From Alicyclobacillus sp. SP_1 (lineage in GTDB: Bacteria; Bacillota; Bacilli; Alicyclobacillales; Alicyclobacillaceae), in contig NZ_JAMCCX010000039.1 in NCBI RefSeq assembly GCF_024706985.1, positions 1-64,000 on the forward strand: a stretch of DNA of 64,000 nucleotides. The letters are read 5' to 3'. Below, piece after piece: positions 54,144-62,512 of the stretch (position 1 is its first letter; every line of letters begins with the position of its first letter). The notes below the pieces were generated by a model. That model had not been told where the DNA came from. It saw nothing but the letters and a program-made list of their open reading frames with translations, and made no database searches. The position numbers and the translations under genes are program-made.

Positions 54144-54392
54144 ATGAAAAACACGGGGATGACACGCCCGCTCGATCCACTCGGGAGAGTCGTACTGCCC
54201 AAAGAACTTCGAACGGTGCTCGATATTCCGGTCGGCACACCCATGCAGGTCTTCACCAACGGCGCTCAAATTATGCTTCGCAAGCATTCATCCGGATGTG
54301 TCTTCTGCGGCGAACTTGAAAATCTGCAGACTTTTAAAGAGGTCGAAGTCTGCCAAAGCTGCCGTACCGCATTGACCGACATGTTAGAATAG
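54144..54392 (+). CDS. AbrB-family transition-state regulator with C-terminal zinc-ribbon tail
   Basis: An 82-residue DNA-binding protein. The N-terminal SpoVT/AbrB domain reads KNTGMTRPLDPLGRVVLPKELRTVLDIPVGTPMQVF and is diagnostic. After residue 45 the usual AbrB dimer tail is replaced by Cys-x2-Cys and, 18 residues later, Cys-x2-Cys (CVFCGELENL, VEVCQSC), a probable zinc knuckle. This resembles some AbrB-like proteins of Bacilli but differs from the founding AbrB. ATG 54144 follows GGAGGAG; the earlier in-frame ATG 54120 has no site. A candidate sigma-A promoter is TTGAGC 54083-54088 with TAATAG or TGTAAT 15 to 17 bases later. Confidence 0.85.
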   Translation: MKNTGMTRPLDPLGRVVLPKELRTVLDIPVGTPMQVFTNGAQIMLRKHSSGCVFCGELENLQTFKEVEVCQSCRTALTDMLE

Positions 54393-54521
54393 CTTTCATA
54401 CCGATTGAAATCGGTACTCTGTATGAGCAGTGCCCGTCATCGACGGGCCGTCATCGACCGTCATTAGGCATTCATAAATACAATGAATGGCCCTACCTCG
54501 GCGCGAAAGGAGCGTTCTCTG

Positions 54522-56300
54522 GTGAAAACAACGAAAAATGTCAAAAACCTCAGAAAATTTAAAATGGGAATGACTGGTGCAATCGCGCTTGGAGTTGCCT
54601 TCACCGTCAGTGGATGCGGAACTTCCGCTGCAAACTCGAGCAGTAAGCCAACCAGTCCGACAGCAAAGACGAGCAGCACAGCATCCAGTCATGGAACGCT
54701 CACCTACGCACTGGCGCCACAGACGAATATCACGTGGTACCTGCCGATTATCAACGGCACCAACGACACCACCGTCAATACAGAAATTTCTGAGCAGATG
54801 TACAAGCCTCTGATTTGGATCAACAGCGAATACAAAATTGACTGGAAGTCGTCTTTAGCTCGCAAAATCACGTACAACAAGCAAGGGACTGTCTACCACA
54901 TCTACCTCAATCCAAAGTGGCATTGGTCGAATGGCCAGCCAGTAACGGCCGACGATGTTTTATTTACCTGGAAGGTCATCAAGGCGGCTTCCGCCGCGAA
55001 TGCACCAGCGCCATGGCCCTATGTCGGCGTAGGCACTGGCGACATTCCGAACGGCATCCAGAGTTTTGTCAAGAACAGCAAGTACGAATTGACGGTGACC
55101 CTCAAGAAGCCTGCCAACCAAGAATGGTTTATCTATAATGGTCTGGTGCAAATTGTGCCACTACCTGCCAGTGAAATGGACATTCACAAAAACATCGATA
55201 AAGAAATTCAATATCTCGGCGACAATGCGACGAAGCCGTCCTTTAATAAAATCGTCGACGGTCCATTCGAGTTGGTCAGTGCCATCCCTAACCAGGCTTG
55301 GACATTAGTCCCCAATCCACACTATGACGGGCACAAAAGTACCTTGAAAAAATTCGTCTTCGAGTACGAAGGCTCTAGTTCTGCCGAATTTGCCGCGTTA
55401 AAAACGGGGTCGGTCAATGTCGGCTATTTAGACCTCTCTCAATACGGGTCAGAACCAGCCTTAAAATCCATGGGTGACGTCATCACGCCAGAATACGCAC
55501 TGGCCATGTATTTCACGAAAGTGAACATGCTGCCCGGCTCGACCACGGCGAAAATTTTCCGCCATCTCTACATTCGCCAAGCGATGCAAATGGGTCTCGA
55601 CAATGCTGGAGTCGCAAAAGACATTTACCACGGCTACGCTGCTCCGTCCGATGGACCCATTCCAACGACGCCTGCCACGCAATTTCTCGATCCCGCTTTA
55701 CAAACCAACCCTTATCCATACAACCCGGAAAAGGGCAAGGCACTACTGGAGCAGCACGGTTGGAAAGAGGTGAACGGCGTCATGACCAAAGGGAGCGAAA
55801 AACTTCAATTTGTCATGACCTATGTGAGTGGTAGCACGGCGTCCACCGACCAAGCGATTCTTATGAAACAGAATTGGGGTAAGGAAGGCATTGACATCAC
55901 ACTGCGCCCGCTCCCATTCAGCACTTTCGTGAGTGAAGTGCACGACTTAAAAAATCCGGGCACGTGGCAGATTGCCACTGGTACCGGCTGGTACTATAAC
56001 GGTCCTGGTTTTTATCCGACGGGTGGTCAGCTGTTTGCGACGACCGCTCCAGCAGGGGACGGTTACAACAACGCAACAGAAAATGCCCTCATCGCGGCCA
56101 CTCACGTTCCCTATCCAACGGAACACGAGACATTAAAGCACTTTTACGCGTACGAAAACTTTACGGCGAAACACTTGCCCTTTTTGTGGGGAGACAATCT
56201 TGCCACTCTCGCTGTTCACGCCGCCAACGTGCATGGAAGCGTGCAGTACGCTAATGCTTCCGTCGGCTATCCTCAGTTTCAGTGCTGGACGGTCAACTGA
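54522..56300 (+). CDS. Oligopeptide/dipeptide ABC transporter substrate-binding lipoprotein
   Basis: Extracytoplasmic lipoprotein of the family 5 (SBP_bac_5) type, 592 residues. The n-region is basic (KTTKNVKNLRKFK), the hydrophobic core and lipobox end VSGC near residue 33, so the mature lipoprotein is attached at that Cys. The mature part begins with a Ser/Thr-rich linker, then the diagnostic stretch near DGPFELVSAIPNQAWTLVPNPHYDGHKSTLKKFVFEYEG and the W-Y-Y-N-G-P-x-FYPTG region. GTG 54522 follows AAAGGAG. No permease or ATPase gene is adjacent, so it must work with a transporter encoded elsewhere. An S9 peptidase lies immediately downstream. Confidence 0.92.
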   Translation: MKTTKNVKNLRKFKMGMTGAIALGVAFTVSGCGTSAANSSSKPTSPTAKTSSTASSHGTLTYALAPQTNITWYLPIINGTNDTTVNTEISEQMYKPLIWINSEYKIDWKSSLARKITYNKQGTVYHIYLNPKWHWSNGQPVTADDVLFTWKVIKAASAANAPAPWPYVGVGTGDIPNGIQSFVKNSKYELTVTLKKPANQEWFIYNGLVQIVPLPASEMDIHKNIDKEIQYLGDNATKPSFNKIVDGPFELVSAIPNQAWTLVPNPHYDGHKSTLKKFVFEYEGSSSAEFAALKTGSVNVGYLDLSQYGSEPALKSMGDVITPEYALAMYFTKVNMLPGSTTAKIFRHLYIRQAMQMGLDNAGVAKDIYHGYAAPSDGPIPTTPATQFLDPALQTNPYPYNPEKGKALLEQHGWKEVNGVMTKGSEKLQFVMTYVSGSTASTDQAILMKQNWGKEGIDITLRPLPFSTFVSEVHDLKNPGTWQIATGTGWYYNGPGFYPTGGQLFATTAPAGDGYNNATENALIAATHVPYPTEHETLKHFYAYENFTAKHLPFLWGDNLATLAVHAANVHGSVQYANASVGYPQFQCWTVN

Positions 56301-56451
56301 CACGTTGCCCGAGAGTAGGCCTCGAGATGAGAATTGGACAGAGACGTGTCCGACGGGATGTGAGTGAACCCGCCGGCGTGTCTCTTCATTTGCGAGTCAA
56401 GAGGGAAAACGCAGATAATAGTAAAGCAACTCGATGCGAGGAGGCCATGCG

Positions 56452-58383
56452 ATGTCTGAAACGACGACAGCACCTTACGGAAATTGGAAATCACCGATTA
56501 CCTCCGATGTGGTGGTGCAAGGCACCACGCCTCTCGTCTCAGTCCAACTGGATGGAGACAACCTCTTCTTTGCCGAAGCACATCCGAGCGAAGCTGGGCG
56601 CAACACCGTCTTTTGTCAATCGAGGGACGGCCGCATCCACGAATGCACGCCCGCGCCATTCAACGTGCGGACTCGCGTTCACGAGTATGGCGGTGGTGCG
56701 TTCACCGCGCATGAAGGAAATCTCTACTTCTCCAACTTTGCAGACAACCTGCTCTATGTGCGAACTGCCGATGGCGATATCCGAAAGTTGACGGACGACG
56801 GAAATCACCGATATGCCGACGGCATTGTCGACGGTCGGCGCAAACACTGGATAGGCGTCCGCGAAGACCACACCAAGTCCGCTATCTTCGCAGAAACAAC
56901 ACTGGTGCGGATGAACCTCGACGGATCCGACGAAAAAATCATCGTCTCCGGCAACGACTTCTATTCGAATCCACGGCTGAGCGACGACGGTCAGCACCTC
57001 TGCTGGACCACTTGGAACCACCCCAACATGCCTTGGGACGAAACGGAACTATGGATAGCCGACCTGACGGAGGATGGCGCTCTGACCAATGAACGGAAGG
57101 TGGCCGGTGGGAAAGGTGAATCGGTTGTGGAGCCCGTTTGGTCTCCAGACGGTCATCTGTACTACATATCGGACCGTTCCAACTGGTGGAATCTCTATCG
57201 CTGGGATGGCGACAGCACGTCTGCTGTCTGCCCGATGGAAGCGGAGTTCAGCTCGCCGAGCTGGGTCTTTGGGATGTCGCACTACGACTTTGTCAACAAG
57301 GACACCATCGTTTGCAGCTATACGCAAAACGGCACGTGGTATCTCGCGGAGTTGGACACGGCAAGCGGCGAAATTCATCGCCTGGACAGCCCATACACCG
57401 TATTCGGCTCCATTCACAGCAATGGCCAGAAACTCGTCTATCTGGCAGCCTCTCCGAGTTCATTTTCGGTTTTAATCGAAAGTGATGCAGACGGCAAGCA
57501 TCCTAACATCTTGCGCACATCCGCCGAATTGACCGTGTCTCAGGATTATCTGTCGCAACCAGAGTCGATTGAATTTCCGACCACAGGTGGAAAAACAGCA
57601 CATGCTATCTACTACCCTCCACACAACCCAGACTTCACGGCACCAGCCGGTGAAAAACCGCCTCTGTTGGTTCATGTACACGGCGGGCCCACGAGTTCCT
57701 CTAGCTCCGCCCTCAACCTGTCCACCCAGTATTGGACGAGTCACGGATTTGCCGTGGTCGATGTCAACTACGGTGGGTCGTCCGGATATGGACGAGAGTA
57801 TCGAGACAGACTAAAGGGACAATGGGGCATAGTAGACGTGGACGATTGTGTTCACGCAGCGCTTTATTTAGTCGAGCGCGGGGACGTGGACGGAGCGCGA
57901 ATTGCCATCGCTGGTGGCAGTGCGGGCGGTTATACAACCTTGGCCGCACTGACTTTTTGCGATGTGTTCCAAGCGGGCGCGAGCTACTTTGGACTCAGCG
58001 AGTTGGAGATTTTCGCCCAAGAGACGCACAAGTTCGAGTCGCGCTATATGGACAGCCTGCTCGGCCCTTACCCGGCAGCCAAAGATGTGTACTACCAACG
58101 GTCACCGATTCACTTTACCGACCAACTGTCCTGCCCAGTGATATTTTTTCAGGGCTTGGACGACAAAATTGTGCCGCCTAACCAAGCAGAGTTGATGGTC
58201 GAAGCACTCCGCAACAAGAAACTTCCCGTGGCATATGTCGCTTACGAGGGCGAAGGACATGGCTTTCGCATGGCACAAAACATCAAACACGCCCTCGACT
58301 CGGAGTTCTATTTCTACGGCAAGATTTTTGGATATACTCCCGCAGATCCGATTGAACCCGTGACGGTCGAAAACCTGGACTGA
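56452..58383 (+). CDS. Prolyl oligopeptidase-family S9 peptidase (acylaminoacyl-peptidase type)
   Basis: Serine peptidase of 643 residues: an N-terminal beta-propeller of about 370 residues (repeated VQLDGDNLFF, GNLYFSN-type blades) and a C-terminal alpha/beta hydrolase domain. Catalytic Ser is in AGGSAGGYTTL, Asp in QGLDDKIVPP, His in GEGHGFRMA. An early motif HVHGGPTSSSSSALNLSTQYW marks the oxyanion region. S9 enzymes release short peptides or N-acyl amino acids in the cytoplasm. ATG 56452 follows GAGGAGG at 56438-56444. It follows the oligopeptide-binding gene by 151 bases and may digest imported peptides; this functional pairing is inference. Confidence 0.93.
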   Translation: MSETTTAPYGNWKSPITSDVVVQGTTPLVSVQLDGDNLFFAEAHPSEAGRNTVFCQSRDGRIHECTPAPFNVRTRVHEYGGGAFTAHEGNLYFSNFADNLLYVRTADGDIRKLTDDGNHRYADGIVDGRRKHWIGVREDHTKSAIFAETTLVRMNLDGSDEKIIVSGNDFYSNPRLSDDGQHLCWTTWNHPNMPWDETELWIADLTEDGALTNERKVAGGKGESVVEPVWSPDGHLYYISDRSNWWNLYRWDGDSTSAVCPMEAEFSSPSWVFGMSHYDFVNKDTIVCSYTQNGTWYLAELDTASGEIHRLDSPYTVFGSIHSNGQKLVYLAASPSSFSVLIESDADGKHPNILRTSAELTVSQDYLSQPESIEFPTTGGKTAHAIYYPPHNPDFTAPAGEKPPLLVHVHGGPTSSSSSALNLSTQYWTSHGFAVVDVNYGGSSGYGREYRDRLKGQWGIVDVDDCVHAALYLVERGDVDGARIAIAGGSAGGYTTLAALTFCDVFQAGASYFGLSELEIFAQETHKFESRYMDSLLGPYPAAKDVYYQRSPIHFTDQLSCPVIFFQGLDDKIVPPNQAELMVEALRNKKLPVAYVAYEGEGHGFRMAQNIKHALDSEFYFYGKIFGYTPADPIEPVTVENLD

Positions 58384-58416
58384 CTCAAGACGCCGCCACT
58401 GCGGGCAACAAAAACA

Positions 58417-58455
58417 CCCATGTTTCGAACAGAGTGTATCTGGTCGAAACATGGG
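58417..58455. terminator. Bidirectional terminator between S9 peptidase and lipoprotein
   Basis: Perfect 12-bp stem CCCATGTTTCGA / TCGAAACATGGG with a 15-base loop. On the minus strand it is followed by TGTTTTTGTTG; on the plus strand by TTACCCTTTG. The convergent genes end on either side, so it probably serves both. Confidence 0.75.
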
Positions 58456-58493
58456 TTACCCTTTGATGCGCGCTCACGTCGCCGGAAGCGATA

Positions 58494-58946
58494 TCAGCCC
58501 TTTTTGATAACTTTCACCCAGCCAAAGTTGCTACCGAGCACGACTGAGGTATGACCGGGCACCTTAAAGCGACCAAATTGAATCAATATATGTTCTCCCG
58601 GCTTCAAATGACTCTTCCCCAATTTGCTGAGAGACTCGTCGAAGTCAAATTTCATGGTCGATCCCGTTGAAAATGGTGACGGCCCGTCTGCGTCATTGTA
58701 TGTTTTGGTGACTTTTAGCAAGATGTACTGAAGCTTATCCGACGACTTCTCCACTTTGGTAACCGTGCCGCTAACCCGAAAGAGAACGGAACTTAGCACC
58801 CCATGAGTGGCACTGGGCGACTCGCTAAATCCGCCGTGGGGAGCGTGAGCCTCGAGCGGACGAGCATCGACCACCGCACCACACCCAGAAATCGCCAAGA
58901 GACTCGCAGCACACATACAGGTAGCCAATATCCATGATTTTCGCAT
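58494..58946 (-). CDS. Small lipoprotein of unknown function
   Basis: A 150-residue secreted lipoprotein. The signal is short with a hydrophobic core and lipobox LAISGC near residue 22, so the mature protein begins at Cys22. The mature part of about 128 residues is strand-rich with a Ser/Gly/Thr-rich start and repeated V-x-K patterns, without cysteines; it may fold as a beta-barrel-like OB or similar domain. No family recognised. Start ATG 58946 follows GGAGG. Its leader contains two hairpins at 58977-58991 and 59005-59026; the loop of the second carries GGGAGG on this strand. Confidence 0.8.
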   Translation of the reverse strand: MRKSWILATCMCAASLLAISGCGAVVDARPLEAHAPHGGFSESPSATHGVLSSVLFRVSGTVTKVEKSSDKLQYILLKVTKTYNDADGPSPFSTGSTMKFDFDESLSKLGKSHLKPGEHILIQFGRFKVPGHTSVVLGSNFGWVKVIKKG

Positions 58947-59096
58947 GATGAACCTCCATCGACGTTTGGTCTCTCTCGCTGCAACGCGAGCGATTGGCGC
59001 TGTTGTAGGCTTCCTCCCAAGCCTACCTTCTGTACGACCAGATTACAAGTCAAAGCACAAGACACCATTTACCATTGACCATCAAGAAGTGAATTT

Positions 59097-59125
59097 TTGA
59101 TAGTCCTCGTTGAAGCAGATAAAAC
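59097..59125 (+). promoter_or_regulatory. Candidate sigma-A promoter for the 59182 lipoprotein
   Basis: TTGATA at 59097-59102 and TAAAAC at 59120-59125 with a 17-base spacer. It is the best match in the gap; a TTGACC 20 bases further upstream is an alternative -35. Confidence 0.45.
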
Positions 59126-59181
59126 CATGCGGGCAGACGAATTGGTTAGATTCTGCTAGACTACAGTGGAAGAGAGGATGA

Positions 59182-60555
59182 ATGGTCGTGAAACCACAGC
59201 AACCGGCCCAGTTGTCCAACACTTGGCCAAAGAAAATTGTCGCGTGGACTGTAAGCGGGAGTTTGCTGGCGCTGGTTGCCGGTTGCGCCACAACGCCTAC
59301 GGCCAAGCCACAAGCGCAGAACCAGCAGACCTCGCCACCGACCACTCAGGTGGGTAACCACCAGTCCGGTCAAGGTGCTGCGGCCAATACAAAGGTCACC
59401 TTAACCGAATTGCCGTCAACGCCTCCACCTTACGGCTGGACGTATCTTGACGCCAGTACACAATTTGGACGTCCAGTGCAGGTCTGGAATATGACTATCA
59501 TCGACAATACCCATTCGCAAACGATGTCACCTTGGGTACACCTCGGCTTCGAGGCATTGACCAAACAAGGTACTTCCTACGACCATACCCTCATGGGAGA
59601 AGCAGATTACTCTCTCGCCTCGTCCGAGTTGAGCAATGCTCAAAAGGAATCGCAATCGGTGAGCGCACAAATGCTACCCGCCGGAGGTGACTGGAGCCTC
59701 CATTTTACCATCCACCAAATTGGTCAACCCGTTCAGGCGACGCTTGTACAAAGCACGACCTCTGTCCCTATCCCATCCAGCATACCCATGTACTCCTCCG
59801 GGATGAACCCGGAGATGGATAATCCAGGCGAGTTGGACAATCGTGTGCTGGGTCAGACGGGACACTGGGTTTGGCTTGCGCTTAAGGGGCCTGCTCATTC
59901 ACCGCTCCACACCTTCGCATGGCATTATCGATATTGGAACCGGATTGTCGCGGTCAATGTCGTGACACAGCAGGCGGTCGTCTATCCCATTCCGAGAGAG
60001 ACTTCTCCCCTCTACACATGGACACAGGCCCCGCTCTTTGCGAAGGACGGAACCAGTGTCCTCATCGGGATTGGCGAATGGCTTGGCAATCTACCTGCCA
60101 ATCCGGCGGCATCCTTGACGGTGCCGGTTTTACAGCCGGAACCAGCAGCGAATGTGCAGAAAGACACGACCTCGATGTTAGAGACGTTGCGCGCACTTCA
60201 AAAAGCTGCGGCAACCGGGCTCGCAGACACATGGAACGTGACCGTCTCTCAAGACACAGCGGATGGCGATAACGGCGGTGCACAGTCTTGGGTCATGAAT
60301 CCAGCCATCATGAATCACGGCGACTATCCGCAATCGCTGCTCTATGCAGCAGAGTTCCCAACCACTCAAGGTTCGGCTGCAGCCGACGAACAGCAAAAAT
60401 TGCTGACGAGCATTATGGCAATGTTGCACAGCCCGCTGACCACGGCATGGGTCGAATTCCCCAGTCCCTCTGCGGAGCGAGCACATTTTCACGACACACC
60501 GCCTACAGAATTGCCGGGTTATGTAATAAACGGAGGACTTTACGTCCCGGATTAA
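59182..60555 (+). CDS. Large lipoprotein of unknown function
   Basis: A 457-residue secreted lipoprotein with lipobox LALVAGC near residue 35 after a hydrophobic core. The next 40 residues are Pro/Thr/Gln-rich and disordered. The body is beta-strand rich with many Trp, Tyr and Pro, no other Cys, and no recognised domain. ATG 59182 and GTG 59188 are alternative starts behind an agagagg site. It is the only gene of its transcription unit before a hairpin terminator. The function cannot be guessed from sequence; surface attachment is supported. Confidence 0.8.
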   Translation: MVVKPQQPAQLSNTWPKKIVAWTVSGSLLALVAGCATTPTAKPQAQNQQTSPPTTQVGNHQSGQGAAANTKVTLTELPSTPPPYGWTYLDASTQFGRPVQVWNMTIIDNTHSQTMSPWVHLGFEALTKQGTSYDHTLMGEADYSLASSELSNAQKESQSVSAQMLPAGGDWSLHFTIHQIGQPVQATLVQSTTSVPIPSSIPMYSSGMNPEMDNPGELDNRVLGQTGHWVWLALKGPAHSPLHTFAWHYRYWNRIVAVNVVTQQAVVYPIPRETSPLYTWTQAPLFAKDGTSVLIGIGEWLGNLPANPAASLTVPVLQPEPAANVQKDTTSMLETLRALQKAAATGLADTWNVTVSQDTADGDNGGAQSWVMNPAIMNHGDYPQSLLYAAEFPTTQGSAAADEQQKLLTSIMAMLHSPLTTAWVEFPSPSAERAHFHDTPPTELPGYVINGGLYVPD

Positions 60556-60566
60556 GTCCGCGAGGG

Positions 60567-60657
60567 GGCACAGGCTCCCTTCAATCAAGACATAGGGCAC
60601 ATGGCTGTGAAAAAAGGGAGTGTGTACGTATGGCACAGGCTCCCTTCAATCAAGACA
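60567..60657. repeat. Two exact 26-bp direct repeats, 65 bp apart
   Basis: Identical 26-bp units, beginning GGCACAGGCTCCCTTC, lie at 60567-60592 and 60632-60657. The second copy is preceded by GGGAG and an ATG at 60630, giving a short potential start (Met-Ala-Gln-Ala-Pro-Phe-Asn-Gln-Asp), while the first copy has no start codon. The repeat lies in the 209-base gap after the lipoprotein gene. It may mark a recent duplication. Confidence 0.85.
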
Positions 60658-60753
60658 AACGGCACAGTGAACCAGCATTTTTCTGGATGCAGACCAAACG
60701 AAATCCATGCGGCACTGGCCCAATACCAAGGCATCAGAGACCCGTTTCGACAT

Positions 60754-60782
60754 ACGCCCGTTCTCTAGAGAACAGGCGTTTT
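60754..60782 (+). terminator. Intrinsic terminator after the 59182 lipoprotein unit
   Basis: Hairpin with arms ACGCC-C-GTTCTC and GAGAAC-A-GGCGT (one mismatch) followed by TTTT on the plus strand. It overlaps the stop codon of the convergent LigB-type gene. Confidence 0.7.
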
Positions 60783-61592
60783 CGGTCGAGCAAGTCCGGC
60801 CACAAGCATGCCGAAGTATGTGGGGCACTCGTAAGTGAATGCATCGAGGGAGCGGTCCTCACGCAAAATAGCCCCAGAGGCGATGAGCATTTGACTAATG
60901 CCGTCTGGCTTTGCCGCCTCCACAAAGTCTCTGTCAAACTGTGCGAGACGCTCCCAATCTCCGGTCTGGACAATCTCTCGCACTTCTTTATCTAAATGCT
61001 TTGCTGTCTCCGAATATCCGTAGGGTCCCGTTGCTTCGTGCGTGTGCGCCCAGTCACAAGAAACAATGAGACCGACACGCAGTTCGGACTGAGAAACAAC
61101 CTCTGCCAAGGCATGGCCAAACTGGATATGCATGTCCACGGGCACGTCCCGTGACGGGGTAATGACGACAATCGGTACATCCGGCATGAACCAGAGAGGT
61201 ACCATGCTGCCCCAATCGAGAGGCAGAGACGACAGCGGCCCTTCAGCCGTCGCAAAGTTGACAGCAGCCACCGGAAGGCGCCGTTCTGCGGCATGACGGG
61301 CAATACCCCGCGCCAGCGAGCGATGAACTTTTTGCTCCATCATGACTTGCTTTCCCTCGTATTCGGCCGAACCGCGCATCCACTCACTGACACCAATCGA
61401 AAAGTGGTCGGCAATTCGCAATCCATGGGGCGTCAGGACGACCAACGCATCGGGTTTGGCCTCTTCCATCTGTGCCCCCTGTTTTTCGAGCGCTTGGCGC
61501 AATCGCAGGATACCAGCGTGGTTTGCAACGTCAAGGTTAGGGATGATTTCAAAACCATGGGGAGAAATGCAGGTGTGGACAAAGGGATTCAT
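60765..61592 (-). CDS. LigB-type extradiol ring-cleavage dioxygenase family protein
   Basis: A 275-residue protein of the class III extradiol dioxygenase/LigB superfamily. The N-terminal motif SPHGFEIIPN near residue 10 and the second His-rich segment LTPHGLRI near residue 45 carry the iron-ligand His positions of the family; Asp/Glu and His further on (EATGPYGYSE) are also consistent. True substrates are catechol-type aromatics; relatives of unknown function in Bacilli also exist, so activity on aromatics is uncertain. ATG 61592 is chosen by its gaggagac site; the longer frame to 61850 has none. It overlaps the upstream EamA gene stop by four bases at the end of the his operon. Confidence 0.8.
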   Translation of the reverse strand: MNPFVHTCISPHGFEIIPNLDVANHAGILRLRQALEKQGAQMEEAKPDALVVLTPHGLRIADHFSIGVSEWMRGSAEYEGKQVMMEQKVHRSLARGIARHAAERRLPVAAVNFATAEGPLSSLPLDWGSMVPLWFMPDVPIVVITPSRDVPVDMHIQFGHALAEVVSQSELRVGLIVSCDWAHTHEATGPYGYSETAKHLDKEVREIVQTGDWERLAQFDRDFVEAAKPDGISQMLIASGAILREDRSLDAFTYECPTYFGMLVAGLARPKTPVL

Positions 61593-62512
61593 TGTGTCGT
61601 CTCCTCTCGCTTCGTTCTGCCGAGAAATATGCTGAACAAGATAATGACTGCTCCGATGTAAAAATACCATTCCGGAGCTACATGGACGATAAGAACGGAC
61701 AAAAGCACACCGAAGACGGGTTGCATGTAGAGAAACAGGGCGGCAAACGAGACGTGAAATACACGCAAAATGAGATTCCACAGGACATACGCGCCGGCAG
61801 TCGACAACAGAGCCAAATACCCGGTGCTGAAGATGCCCGCTGAAGTCCACACTCGAACCAGAGGTTGCCCTGCCAAGAACCAGAGCGGGATGGTCCCTAA
61901 AAAGCCAAAAGTCAGCGCGGAGGCTGCGGCGGGCATGGAATCCACTTTGTCCGTCAGACGTTTAGAATAGACATTATAGATAGCGTAGCACATGACCGCG
62001 AGCATCATTAAGAGGTCTCCTGCTAAATATCCTGGATTTCCCGGACGAGGAAAACCAGCAATCGCGTACGCCCCAATGAGTGCCAAGAGCAGCGCCAGCC
62101 ATCGTCGGAGCGGTAAGCGCTCGCGCGAGGCTATGGCCGACAGGACCGTAGTGAAGAGTGGCTCCATTGCAATGGCAATCGCTGCGATGGCCGGACTCGA
62201 CAATCGCAATCCGTCGGTCTCGAGAAAGACTGGAAACGTAAATCCCATCACCCCAAGAAAAGCGGCAAGTAACAAGATGCGCTTGTTCCATAGGCGGCGC
62301 CCTCCGCCAAACCACCACCACGGAGACAAAACCAGCGTGGCGACGCCGAGGCGAATGAGCGTCAGCAAAATGGACGGAATCGTGCGCACAGCAATCGCCG
62401 TGGCGGGAAAACTCATGGCCCACAACAAATTGACAAAAATCACCGCAGACAGACCAAGCGCCTCGCGAGAGCGCGAGGCGCTTGCAGCCGATTGGGGAGG
62501 TTCCGGTTGCAT
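61589..62512 (-). CDS. EamA/DMT-superfamily transporter
   Basis: Integral membrane exporter or permease of 307 residues with ten predicted helices in two EamA repeats (LLWAMSFPATAIAVRTIPSILLTLIRLG early; AGAYVLWNLILRVFHVSFAALFLYMQPVFGVLLS late). Substrates of the superfamily are amino acids, sugars or metabolites. The start overlaps the hisIE stop in TAATG, so it is co-transcribed with the histidine genes; export of histidine or an analogue is a possible but unproven idea. A perfect 11-bp hairpin at 62456-62483 is embedded in its first codons. Confidence 0.9.
   Translation of the reverse strand: MQPEPPQSAASASRSREALGLSAVIFVNLLWAMSFPATAIAVRTIPSILLTLIRLGVATLVLSPWWWFGGGRRLWNKRILLLAAFLGVMGFTFPVFLETDGLRLSSPAIAAIAIAMEPLFTTVLSAIASRERLPLRRWLALLLALIGAYAIAGFPRPGNPGYLAGDLLMMLAVMCYAIYNVYSKRLTDKVDSMPAAASALTFGFLGTIPLWFLAGQPLVRVWTSAGIFSTGYLALLSTAGAYVLWNLILRVFHVSFAALFLYMQPVFGVLLSVLIVHVAPEWYFYIGAVIILFSIFLGRTKREETTQ
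62456..62483. other. 11-bp hairpin inside the EamA start region
   Basis: Perfect inverted repeat AAGCGCCTCGC / GCGAGGCGCTT with a 6-base loop, spanning about codons 10-19 of the EamA gene and 29 bases past the hisIE stop. It could lower translation of the transporter relative to hisIE or act as a partial transcription stop. Confidence 0.5.

Noticed and set aside
60630-60995. Plus-strand open frame starting MAQAPFNQD
   Set aside because: It runs deep into the convergent LigB-type gene and across a terminator; only a very short peptide could be real, and no homology is recognised.
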